NCBI GenBank assembly: GCA_039989855.1
Contig: JBDXGZ010000008.1
Location: 186,001-250,000, forward strand
DNA: 64,000 bases
Source of the DNA: CALFVT01 sp039989855
Lineage (GTDB): Bacteria; Pseudomonadota; Alphaproteobacteria; Caulobacterales; Maricaulaceae
Direction of reading: 5' to 3'
The position numbers and the translations under genes were made by a program. Below are positions 9,042 through 17,516 of the stretch, piece by piece (the stretch's first letter is position 1; the number at the start of each line of letters is the position of its first letter). Below the pieces are notes generated by a model. That model did not search any database and was not told where the DNA came from. It was given only the letters and a program-made list of their open reading frames with translations.

Positions 9042-9128
9042 ATGTCATTTCTTGATAAATTTAGACAAATAATTGTTGCCGTAGTTGCTGTGGTTATTGC
9101 GGTTGTTTTGTTTCTCGTACACGGTTAA
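9042..9128 (+). CDS. Small single-pass membrane peptide (28 residues)
   Basis: A short open frame preceded by a strong ribosome site (GAGGAG, then AATAAA, then ATG). The peptide has a charged amphipathic N-terminus (MSFLDKFRQ), one Val/Ala/Ile-rich transmembrane segment (IIVAVVAVVIAVVLFLV), and ends HG. It stands alone between the divergent tesB gene and the LacI-type regulator gene. No homologous family is recognised. The combination of a near-ideal ribosome site, start codon and ideal membrane helix argues that it is translated, but its short length keeps confidence moderate. Confidence 0.55.
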   Translation: MSFLDKFRQIIVAVVAVVIAVVLFLVHG

Positions 9129-9289
9129 TCTGAGATTGCGCTAAGACTTTGTGGCTATCAAAAAGCTTATGGAGTGGTTTACTATGAGCTTTTATTTTTA
9201 GAAGCTCATAAGGTTGCATTTACTTTCACTTACATAGATTGAAACTGTTTCTTAATTGTGTCACACAGTTGAAAAAGACGGGATTGATT

Positions 9290-10309
9290 TTGAAAACACG
9301 TATTCATGATGTAGCCGAGCGCGCAGGGGTTTCAATGAAAACCGTCTCACGTGTTCTCAACCGAGAACCTAATGTGTCGGATGCGACCCGTGACCGTGTT
9401 CTAGAGGCTGCAAGGGCATTACGTTATACGCCGAGCCTTGCGGCCAGAGGACTTGCAACCTCGAAAAATTATTTATTGGCTTTATTATACGATAATGTTT
9501 CACCGAGTTACGTTCTCAAAGTACAACAAGGCGCAACCAATATTTGCCAAGAATCAGGCTATCACTTGATTGTTCGTCCCATCAGGGAGTCAATATCTTT
9601 GACGCGTGAGGATTTTGTTGTTCTTTTGGAACGCCTGCCCGTCGACGGTGTTATATTGACATCTCCATTGTCAGATAACCCAGCTATGTTAGCGGCTTTA
9701 AATCAGTTGAATATACGCCACGTCACTATAGGGGGAGCAATCCAGTCAGCCAGTTGTCCCGCTATTGGCATTGACAACCGTCAGGCGGCTGAGGAAATGA
9801 CACGCTTTCTCATTCAATCTGGCCATAAGAAGATTGGGTTTGTAAAGGGCGATATGTACCATATTTCGGCCCGTATGCGCTATGAGGGATACAAAACAGC
9901 GATGGCGGCTCATAACATTGAAATTAACCCAGAATGGGTTGTGCAAGGGGATTATTCTTATACCTCGGGTGAGGTCGCAGCGCGGGATATATTTTCAAGA
10001 TCGTCACGGCCCACAGCTATTTTTGCCAGTAATGATGATATGGCGGCAGGCGTCATGGCCATTGCTGGACATATGGGTGTTTCCGTTCCTGACGACCTTT
10101 CTGTTGGAGGTTTTGATGATACGGCGACAGCGGGGCTTGTTTGGCCACGCCTGTCAACTATTCGCCAGCCCGTAAGAGAGATGGGTGAAAAAGCGGCAGA
10201 ATTTATGATTGCCCCGCCTTGCCGTGAGAATGATGTTGCGGCTGTCAATGCACAACATCTTTCTTATGAGCACCATTTGATCATTCGGGAATCAACAAGA
10301 AACATCTAG
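9290..10309 (+). CDS. LacI-family transcriptional regulator
   Basis: Repressor-type regulator of about 339 residues. The N-terminal LacI helix-turn-helix is complete (IHDVAERAGVSMKTVSRVLN, then RYTPSLAARGLAT as the hinge helix). A periplasmic-binding-protein-like sensor domain follows, with GFVKGD, AIFASNDDMAAGVM and DLSVGGFDDTATAGLVWPRLSTIRQP. The frame is open to a TTG at 9239, but TTG 9290 gives the usual LacI-family N-terminus and has GGGA six bases upstream. It lies directly before zwf-pgl-edd-glk, and a LacI-type palindrome sits in between. It probably controls sugar catabolism; the effector cannot be read from sequence. Confidence 0.88.
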   Translation: MKTRIHDVAERAGVSMKTVSRVLNREPNVSDATRDRVLEAARALRYTPSLAARGLATSKNYLLALLYDNVSPSYVLKVQQGATNICQESGYHLIVRPIRESISLTREDFVVLLERLPVDGVILTSPLSDNPAMLAALNQLNIRHVTIGGAIQSASCPAIGIDNRQAAEEMTRFLIQSGHKKIGFVKGDMYHISARMRYEGYKTAMAAHNIEINPEWVVQGDYSYTSGEVAARDIFSRSSRPTAIFASNDDMAAGVMAIAGHMGVSVPDDLSVGGFDDTATAGLVWPRLSTIRQPVREMGEKAAEFMIAPPCRENDVAAVNAQHLSYEHHLIIRESTRNI

Positions 10310-10343
10310 CATTCTGATCTAAGCGCAAATTGGTATAGACATA

Positions 10344-10373
10344 TTGACAGCGCTGTCATTTTTGTTTTATGAC
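10344..10373 (+). promoter_or_regulatory. Putative zwf promoter with overlapping LacI-type operator
   Basis: TGACAGCGCTGTCA (10345-10358) is a perfect 14-base palindrome with the central CG typical of LacI-family operators. It overlaps a TTGACA -35 hexamer (10344-10349). A TATGAC at 10368-10373 would be the -10 at 18 bases. Binding there would block the promoter of the zwf operon. The regulator gene immediately upstream is the obvious candidate binder (inference). Confidence 0.65.
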
Positions 10374-10401
10374 GCCTCAACGAATATAATAGAGGCTTAT
10401 T

Positions 10402-11919
10402 GTGGACCATCCAGTTAAAGACACATCAAATGCAGATATAAAAAGCGGGTCGACATTTGTCCCTGTGGAGCCATTTGATATTATTGTCTTTGGCGGTACG
10501 GGGGATTTATCGCGCCGTAAGTTGCTCCCGTCACTTTACCACCGTTTTTGCGATCAGCAAATTTCGGACCAAAGCCGTATTATTGGTGTTTCGCGCTCAG
10601 ATTTAGATCAGGCTGCATTCCGTACATTAGCTAAAAAATCTTATACGGAATTTGTAAGTAAGAGTGATTATGATCAGTCCTGTTGGAATGGTTTTGACGG
10701 ATTGTTAGATTATCATGCGCTCGATGTCCTTGCAGAAGATGGGGATTGGGCGGGCCTTGCAAAACGTCTTGAAGGGCCAGGCGTGGATGATCGCGTGCGT
10801 ATTTTCTATCTTGCTATCCCCCCGCATATGTTTTCAATCGTATGTGAAGGCCTTAAAAAAGCAGGCCTCGTCACGCCCAATTCGCGGGTTGTTTTGGAAA
10901 AACCATTGGGCCGTGATTACGCCACGGCACTCGCTATTAACGAAGGTGTTGGCCGCGTCTTTGATGAAAACCGAATTTATAGAATTGATCATTATCTTGG
11001 AAAAGAAACGGTTCAAAACCTTCTTGTTCTTCGCTTCGGTAATATACTGCTTGAGCCACTTTGGAATAATCAAGCGATTGATCATGTGCAAATAACAGCG
11101 GCTGAATCCATTGGTGTTGGGGGCCGTGGGTCTTATTATGATAAATCAGGTGCGCTCCGTGATATGGTTCAAAACCATTTGCTACAGCTCTTATGTTTGA
11201 CAGCGATGGAGGCTCCAGCCTCACTTGATGCGGATGACGTCCGGACAGAAAAGATAAAAGTGCTAAGGGCGCTAAAAACCCTCACGACTGAAACGGCTAA
11301 AACTCATTCTGTGCGCGGGCAATATGCGCGCGGTCAGATGGACGATGAATCTGTCCCTGACTACCTCACGGACGTTGGCGCTGATCTGAGTCAGACTGAA
11401 ACCTTTGTGGCGATCAAGACAGAGATTGAAAATTGGCGCTGGTCAGGTATTCCGATTTACCTACGCACGGGAAAACGCATGTCAGAACGGTTTTCAGAGA
11501 TAGTCATTCAGTTTAAAGCCGTGCCGCATTCTGTCTTTGGTTCTGAGACACCATTGAACGCCAACCGTTTAGTTATTCGTTTGCAACCTGATGAGGCCGT
11601 GCAGCTTTGGCTTGAGATCAAAGAGCCAGGAGCAGGGGGCATGCGGCTTAAAACATTACCGCTTAACTTGTCATATGCAGATAATTTTACGGTTCGCTAT
11701 CCCGATGCTTATGAGCGCCTTTTGATGGATGTAGTTCGCGGAAACCTCAGCCTGTTTATGCGCCGCGATGAAGTCGAAGCGGCATGGAAATGGGTTGATG
11801 CTATACATGCTGCATGGGAGGATTCTGATCAACGGTTGGAACTCTATGCGGCGGGACAGGATGGTCCACGGGAAGCGGACGACCTCTTGGTTAAAGATGA
11901 CCGAGCGTGGTCGAATTAA
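10402..11919 (+). CDS. zwf: Glucose-6-phosphate 1-dehydrogenase
   Basis: Oxidises glucose 6-phosphate to 6-phosphogluconolactone with NAD(P)+, the first committed step of the Entner-Doudoroff and pentose phosphate routes. The 505 residues show the nucleotide motif FGGTGDLSRRKLLPSL near residue 30 and the substrate/catalytic motif RIDHYLGKETVQN. The start is GTG, with AGAGG six bases upstream. It is the first gene of zwf-pgl-edd-glk; its TAA stop overlaps the next ATG as TAATG. A LacI-type operator precedes it. Confidence 0.96.
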   Translation: MDHPVKDTSNADIKSGSTFVPVEPFDIIVFGGTGDLSRRKLLPSLYHRFCDQQISDQSRIIGVSRSDLDQAAFRTLAKKSYTEFVSKSDYDQSCWNGFDGLLDYHALDVLAEDGDWAGLAKRLEGPGVDDRVRIFYLAIPPHMFSIVCEGLKKAGLVTPNSRVVLEKPLGRDYATALAINEGVGRVFDENRIYRIDHYLGKETVQNLLVLRFGNILLEPLWNNQAIDHVQITAAESIGVGGRGSYYDKSGALRDMVQNHLLQLLCLTAMEAPASLDADDVRTEKIKVLRALKTLTTETAKTHSVRGQYARGQMDDESVPDYLTDVGADLSQTETFVAIKTEIENWRWSGIPIYLRTGKRMSERFSEIVIQFKAVPHSVFGSETPLNANRLVIRLQPDEAVQLWLEIKEPGAGGMRLKTLPLNLSYADNFTVRYPDAYERLLMDVVRGNLSLFMRRDEVEAAWKWVDAIHAAWEDSDQRLELYAAGQDGPREADDLLVKDDRAWSN

Positions 11920-12626
11920 TGACGTGGGTTTTTAAAGAGTTTTCGTCTTCCGTATCTATGGAATCTGCCGCAACTGATTATATTGCAGGAAAAATTGAGC
12001 GTAACCTTGCCGATGTCTCAAGCGCGCGTTTGCTGCTGTCAGGCGGGTCCTCACCGCGCCCTATATATGAGGGGCTATCCAAAAGAGATTTGAAGTGGTC
12101 GGACGTCACAGTTGGTCTTGTTGATGAACGCTGGGTCGACGTAGATCATAAGGGGTCTAACGCGGCGTTCATTAAATCTACGCTGTTGCAAAATAAGGCG
12201 CAAGCGGCGGAATTTGTTCCTATGAAAACAGAACATGCGACTGCTCAAAACGGGGCTGACGTCGTATCTGAAAGCTACAGACAAGCGTTCACACACCCTT
12301 ATATCTGCGTTATGGGTATGGGGCTTGATGGTCATACAGCTTCTTGGTTTCCAAATGCGGATGACTTAACGTCAGCGCTTGATGTTGATAGTCGTGATTT
12401 TACATGCGCTTTTGATGCAACGGGTTGCGAAGTGGCGGGTGATTTCCCGTCCCGTATGACGATGACATTACCTGCCGTTATGGGGTCAGATGAGATTATT
12501 CTTTTGATTGCAGGTGAGGCGAAACGGGCTGTGTTTGAACAGGCGATCAATCAATCTGTCTACAACGCCCCTGTTAAATCATTATTGAGTGCTGGGCCTC
12601 GTCTAACAGTTTTTTGGGGTAAATAA
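11919..12626 (+). CDS. pgl: 6-phosphogluconolactonase
   Basis: Hydrolyses 6-phosphogluconolactone to 6-phosphogluconate. About 235 residues of the DevB-type/NagB-like fold, with LLSGGSSPRPIYEGL, VDERWVD and GMGLDGHTASWFP motifs. The frame is open to a GTG at 11907 inside zwf, but the ATG at 11919 overlaps the zwf stop by one base, a common coupled arrangement, and fits the family N-terminus. Second gene of the Entner-Doudoroff operon; edd begins two bases after its stop. Confidence 0.93.
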   Translation: MTWVFKEFSSSVSMESAATDYIAGKIERNLADVSSARLLLSGGSSPRPIYEGLSKRDLKWSDVTVGLVDERWVDVDHKGSNAAFIKSTLLQNKAQAAEFVPMKTEHATAQNGADVVSESYRQAFTHPYICVMGMGLDGHTASWFPNADDLTSALDVDSRDFTCAFDATGCEVAGDFPSRMTMTLPAVMGSDEIILLIAGEAKRAVFEQAINQSVYNAPVKSLLSAGPRLTVFWGK

Positions 12627-12627
12627 A

Positions 12628-14457
12628 ATGCATACGAAAATACAACAGGTCACTGACCGTATTATAAAAAGATCAAAAAAGACGCGGGATGCCTATATGT
12701 TGGCTATGCGTGAAAACATGCGCCCTGGTCCTCGGCGCAAACGTCTAACCGAAGGCAATCTTGCTCATGCGGCGGCGGCCTGTCCGTTGCATGAAAAAAT
12801 GGAAATACTCGGCGCAGGGTGGCCCAATCTTGGTATTGTCACAGCCTATAATGATATGTTGTCCGCGCATCAGCCTTTTGCGACCTACCCAGATCTTATC
12901 AAACATGCGGCACGCCGTAACGGGGCGACCGCGCAAGTTGCGGGCGGTGTGCCGGCCATGTGCGACGGGGTTACGCAGGGCCAAGCGGGTATGGAACTAT
13001 CTTTACTCTCTCGCGACACGATTGCTATGAGCGCAGCTGTCGCTTTGTCTCATGATATGTTTGACGCCGCTATTCATCTTGGCGTGTGTGATAAAATCGT
13101 TCCGGGGCTGACCATAGCGGCTCTACGTTTTGGTTACTTACCGCAAATATTTGCCCCCGCAGGGCCAATGCCGTCTGGCTTACCTAATCCAGAAAAGAGC
13201 CGTATCCGACAAGAATATGCCGAGGGGAAGGTTGACCGCGCGGCCCTTTTAAAAGCCGAAAGCCAGAGCTATCACGCGCCGGGAACTTGTACATTTTACG
13301 GCACGGCCAATTCCAATCAAATGTTGATGGAGATCATGGGACTACAACTGCCGGGGGCGTCATTCATTGCGCCAAATACTCCTCTCCGAGACGCGATGAC
13401 CGCGCAGACGACGCGCCGCGCTGTGCAAATTTCGACTATGGGTGAAAGCCCTACACCGATTTGTGAGGTGATTGATGAACGCGCCGTAGTAAATGGTCTT
13501 GTCGGCTTGATGGCAACGGGAGGGTCAACAAATTTGACCATTCATATGATTGCGATGGCGCAAGCGGCAGGCATCATTATTAATTGGGATGATTTTAATG
13601 ATATTTCTGCTGTCGTGCCTTTGATCTGCCGTATCTACCCGAACGGTCCAGCCGATGTGAACCATTTTCAAGCGGCGGGTGGGATGCCTTACTTGATCTC
13701 TGAACTAATGAGCGCAGGTCTTGTCCATAAAGATGTGACAACAGTGGCAGGTCCAGACGGGTTGCATGCTTATACACGAGAGCCAATGCAAAATAATCAT
13801 GCAGAGGCGGACTCCATTCTTTACCGTATGGGGCCAACGGAAAGTGGTGATAAAGAGGTGCTGACAACGGTTAGTAACCCTTTCAGGCCAGATGGTGGGC
13901 TACGGCTTTTAACGGGCAATATTGGCCGCGGAGTGATGAAAGTCTCTGCTGTTAAGCAAGATAATTGGTTCGTTGAAGCACCAGCTATTGTTGTCGATGA
14001 CCAAGATGACCTTGTTGATCTTTATAAGACGGGTGAGCTTGAAAAAGATTTTGTCGCAGTGCTTAGGTTTCAAGGCCCGAAGGCCAATGGTATGCCAGAG
14101 CTGCATAAGTTGACGCCAATTTTGGGCTCACTACAAGATAAAGGCTTTAAGGTGGCTTTAGTTACGGATGGTCGAATGTCGGGTGCGAGCGGTAAATTCC
14201 CGTCCGCTATTCACATGCATCCAGAAGCGGTTCTTGGGGGATTGATTGCGAAAATTAAAACGGGGGACATGATTAGGGTTGATCCTCTTAACGGCTCTGT
14301 TTCGGTCTTAGCTGAAAATGTTGATGGACGCAGTCCTGCCCAGCAGCCCCCATCCAAAACTGCGAAAGGTCTAGGTATGGATATGTTTGGAACCATGCGC
14401 GCCGCGACAAGCGACGCGGAATCAGGCGCAAGTTTTCTTGGCGCGATCACGGCTTAA
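12628..14457 (+). CDS. edd: Phosphogluconate dehydratase
   Basis: Entner-Doudoroff enzyme that dehydrates 6-phosphogluconate to 2-keto-3-deoxy-6-phosphogluconate (KDPG). The 609 residues match the family length. Visible IlvD/Edd signatures include VTAYNDMLSAHQPF, PAMCDGVTQGQAGMELSL, PGTCTFYGTANSNQ with the iron-sulfur Cys, and VTDGRMSGASGKFPSAIH. It lies between pgl and glk with almost no spacing. The KDPG aldolase gene eda, needed to finish the pathway, is not in this window. Confidence 0.96.
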   Translation: MHTKIQQVTDRIIKRSKKTRDAYMLAMRENMRPGPRRKRLTEGNLAHAAAACPLHEKMEILGAGWPNLGIVTAYNDMLSAHQPFATYPDLIKHAARRNGATAQVAGGVPAMCDGVTQGQAGMELSLLSRDTIAMSAAVALSHDMFDAAIHLGVCDKIVPGLTIAALRFGYLPQIFAPAGPMPSGLPNPEKSRIRQEYAEGKVDRAALLKAESQSYHAPGTCTFYGTANSNQMLMEIMGLQLPGASFIAPNTPLRDAMTAQTTRRAVQISTMGESPTPICEVIDERAVVNGLVGLMATGGSTNLTIHMIAMAQAAGIIINWDDFNDISAVVPLICRIYPNGPADVNHFQAAGGMPYLISELMSAGLVHKDVTTVAGPDGLHAYTREPMQNNHAEADSILYRMGPTESGDKEVLTTVSNPFRPDGGLRLLTGNIGRGVMKVSAVKQDNWFVEAPAIVVDDQDDLVDLYKTGELEKDFVAVLRFQGPKANGMPELHKLTPILGSLQDKGFKVALVTDGRMSGASGKFPSAIHMHPEAVLGGLIAKIKTGDMIRVDPLNGSVSVLAENVDGRSPAQQPPSKTAKGLGMDMFGTMRAATSDAESGASFLGAITA

Positions 14458-14458
14458 T

Positions 14459-15418
14459 ATGTCCAATAGAACGGTTCTTGTTGGTGACGTTGGCGGCACA
14501 AATTGTCGTTTTGGTTTGGCGAGGTGGGACGCCCAAGCGGGCATCGAGCTATCTCAGATTAGCAAGTTGAAGGTGGCAGAATATTCGGACTTTTACGCGG
14601 CCCTAACGCACTATTTATCCACGCTTGACGCTCAACCTAAGCAAGCGGCTTTTGCCTTAGCAGGGCCTAAATTTAACGGCGAAATCCGTATGACGAATTT
14701 ACAGTGGGTCGTTGCGGAGGATGAACTACGTTCGAGGTTTGGATTTGATGTTGCCACACTTGCTAATGATTTTACGGCAATGGCCCGCGGCGCGGTCTTG
14801 ATGGCCGATGAGGCGTTCCAGACAATTATCGCAGGCAAAGTTAATTACAGCTTACCCGTTGCGGTTTTAGGCCCAGGCACAGGCTTAGGCGTTGCGGGCG
14901 TTCTGCCCGGGCAACCGCCGCGTATTTTACCGACAGAAGGGGGCTATTCGGCCTTTGCTCCACAAGATGATATGGAGCTTGAGATATTGAAAATTCTTCG
15001 ATGTGAATTTGATTTCGTCGCTGCAGAGCATCTCTTATCAGGCCCTGGATTGCACCGACTCTATAAAGCTTTGGGCAAAATCAAACAGGCGGGCACGCCT
15101 TTGGAGACACCAAGCGATATTGTCACCCAAGCTCACGCGGATGAGACGTCTTTATCCGCTCAAGTTATGACAATATTTTGCAATATACTCGGGGGTTTCT
15201 CGGGCAATACAGCCCACACGCTCGGCGCGTCGGGTGGTATCGTGATTGCGGGCGGCGTTGGGCGTCATATTGCGCCCTTTATTGCTGCGTCTGATTTTGA
15301 AGCGCGGTTTAAAAATCGGGGTAAAGCGGCTTGGTTTACGCAAAATATCCCCGTGCGCCTTTTAACCGCTCACTCTGTAGCTCTTTACGGCGGGGCAGCT
15401 TTACTGGCTGATGGCTAA
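14459..15418 (+). CDS. glk: Glucokinase
   Basis: ATP-dependent kinase converting glucose to glucose 6-phosphate, feeding zwf in the same operon. About 319 residues of the bacterial Glk family: GDVGGTNCRFGLA phosphate loop at the N-terminus, GPGTGLGVAGV, TEGGYSAFAP and GGIVIAGGVGRH. The ATG at 14459 lies one base after the edd stop; longer in-frame starts inside edd are not credible. Last gene of the operon. Its stop overlaps the convergent ABC exporter stop by three bases, so no separate terminator fits between them. Confidence 0.93.
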   Translation: MSNRTVLVGDVGGTNCRFGLARWDAQAGIELSQISKLKVAEYSDFYAALTHYLSTLDAQPKQAAFALAGPKFNGEIRMTNLQWVVAEDELRSRFGFDVATLANDFTAMARGAVLMADEAFQTIIAGKVNYSLPVAVLGPGTGLGVAGVLPGQPPRILPTEGGYSAFAPQDDMELEILKILRCEFDFVAAEHLLSGPGLHRLYKALGKIKQAGTPLETPSDIVTQAHADETSLSAQVMTIFCNILGGFSGNTAHTLGASGGIVIAGGVGRHIAPFIAASDFEARFKNRGKAAWFTQNIPVRLLTAHSVALYGGAALLADG

Positions 15419-17274
15419 GTAAATTGCAGAGCAGCGAGGTCGGCATAAAGCCCTTTATCCTTGCGTAACTCGTCGTGCGTCCCTGTGGCCACGATCTGCC
15501 CATGATCCATAACAATAATTCTATCAGCTTTGCGAATAGTAGAGAGCCGGTGAGCAATCACAAGTGTGGTTCGGTTTTGCGCTAATTGATCAAGTGCATC
15601 TTGGACAAGCCGTTCGCTTTCCGCGTCCAAAGCACTTGTCGCTTCGTCCAAGAGGAGTATGGGGGCGTCCACCAAAATCGCCCGTGCAATGGCGAGCCGT
15701 TGTCTTTGTCCTCCCGAGAGGGTCAGGCTACGGTCACCTAAATCTGTTTCATAGTGTTCAGGCAGATTTTCGATAAATTCGTGAGCATTGGCAAGTTTAG
15801 CCGCTTGGATAATATCTTCGCGGCTGGCGTTGGGACGTCCGTATGCAATATTTTCAGCCGCCGTTCCAGAAAACAGCGCGGTCATTTGCGAGACACTGGC
15901 AAATTGCGCGCGTAGATCTGTCAGTTTAATGTCGGTGATAGAGTTTTTATCAAGTGAGATCGTTCCCTTATCCGCATCATAAAACCGCATTAGTAATTGG
16001 AAGACGGTCGATTTGCCTGCTCCAGACGGCCCGACGAGCGCAATTGTTTCACCCGGCTTCACAGTGAAGCTAATGTCTTTTAGAGCGGTTAGCTCAGGCC
16101 GTTGCGGGTAGTTAAATGTGACGTCTTTAAAGTCTATAAACCCGTCCGCTTTGTCCAAAGAAAGCGCTTCGGCGTGGTCTGTAATCGACGGTGTTGCATC
16201 CAGTAACTCAACGAGACGGTCAGCGGCACCTGCTGCGCGCATCAGGTTTGACCACGACTCGGTCAGGGCGCTACCGCCCGAGACGGCGATGATCGCGCAA
16301 ACGGTAAAGGCGCCAATATCTCCGCCAGATAATTGGCCTTTATTAACCGAGACAGCTCCGTACCAGAGGATGGCTGTGATACCGCCCATAGCAAGCATAA
16401 ATATAATCATCGTCAAAATAGTTTGCGCGCGAATACGGCGTTCTTGCGTTGCAAAAGAACTATCTATGGCACGGTGAAAGCGTGTCGTCTCAAAGGCTTC
16501 GCGGGTGAAGGACTGCACGATTTGAATTTGGTTGAGCGCTTCGCTTGCTTGCCCCGATGCGAGGGCTAATTCGTCTTGCCCTTTGCGCGATAAGCTTTTT
16601 AGTTTTCGGCCAACTATAACCGCAGGAATGATAATCGCGGGGCCAATGGCCAAGACCATAAGAGCCAGTTGCCAGCTAAAAATAAACATCAGCACAATTG
16701 CGCCGATGGAGGTGACAATAGTTCGAAGGGCAAAGGAGATGGAGCCCGTTAGAACGGTTTCCACTAAAGTTGTATCCGTTGTCAGCCGTGAAAGAACTTC
16801 ACCTGTGCGGAGTCTGGCGAAATAGGTTTGACTTTGCAAAACCACATTAGCGTAAACCGCTTGGCGAATATCGGCGATAACGCGCTGCCCCAGCGAGGTG
16901 ATGAAATAATAGCGCAGGCTACCGAAGATAGAGAAGGCAAAAACAAAGATAAAGGCGAGCCTAAAAAATGGTGTAAGAGTGCGTCCTTCACCTTGGGATA
17001 TGTGATCGCAAAATTTGGCAGACGGGGCGTCAGAGCCAAAGCCGCAATCAATAATCAGCTTCAAAAGATTGGGCAATAAAAGCGTCGCCATCGCGGAGAG
17101 GCCAAGGAATAAGAGAAATAATCCAAGACGCGCAGGGTAGCGAGCAATAAAGTGCCACAGGCGCGCAAGCGGCTTGAGGCTACCTCCTGATTTACGATGC
17201 GCCTTTTGCGTATCGATCTCGGCTTTCAAAGCCGCACCAGAGGATCGCTCGGGAAGTTGTGATGAATCAGACAT
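15415..17274 (-). CDS. ABC exporter, fused membrane and ATPase domains
   Basis: Half-size ABC exporter (about 620 residues): six transmembrane segments in the first 350 residues, then an ATPase with Walker A GPSGAGKST, signature LSGGQRQRLAIARA, Walker B ILLLDEAT and the H-loop VIAHRLST. This places it among MsbA/BmrA-like exporters acting as dimers in the inner membrane. The substrate is not evident. Start choice is uncertain: ATG codons at 17328, 17295 and 17274 are in frame and none has a good ribosome site; 17274 gives the most family-like N-terminus. Divergent from the TonB-dependent receptor gene. Confidence 0.88.
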   Translation of the reverse strand: MSDSSQLPERSSGAALKAEIDTQKAHRKSGGSLKPLARLWHFIARYPARLGLFLLFLGLSAMATLLLPNLLKLIIDCGFGSDAPSAKFCDHISQGEGRTLTPFFRLAFIFVFAFSIFGSLRYYFITSLGQRVIADIRQAVYANVVLQSQTYFARLRTGEVLSRLTTDTTLVETVLTGSISFALRTIVTSIGAIVLMFIFSWQLALMVLAIGPAIIIPAVIVGRKLKSLSRKGQDELALASGQASEALNQIQIVQSFTREAFETTRFHRAIDSSFATQERRIRAQTILTMIIFMLAMGGITAILWYGAVSVNKGQLSGGDIGAFTVCAIIAVSGGSALTESWSNLMRAAGAADRLVELLDATPSITDHAEALSLDKADGFIDFKDVTFNYPQRPELTALKDISFTVKPGETIALVGPSGAGKSTVFQLLMRFYDADKGTISLDKNSITDIKLTDLRAQFASVSQMTALFSGTAAENIAYGRPNASREDIIQAAKLANAHEFIENLPEHYETDLGDRSLTLSGGQRQRLAIARAILVDAPILLLDEATSALDAESERLVQDALDQLAQNRTTLVIAHRLSTIRKADRIIVMDHGQIVATGTHDELRKDKGLYADLAALQFT

Positions 17275-17516
17275 ATAAGTCAGGCTATCTGGCATAAATC
17301 TAGAATTACGCCAATAGGGAAGTGCCATGTGAGACAATTAGCGACTTTATTGCCACATATCACACCTAATTGTTGCTGGTTCTACCAATGAATGAAGTTT
17401 TTAGCGAAGGCATTGTGAAAGGTTGATAGGGTCAAAAAAATGATTGCCTTTCATTTGTAAAAATGTGAGAGCGCCGAGCTCATTACTTTAATGCTTAATA
17501 TTATGCAGGAACTCGC

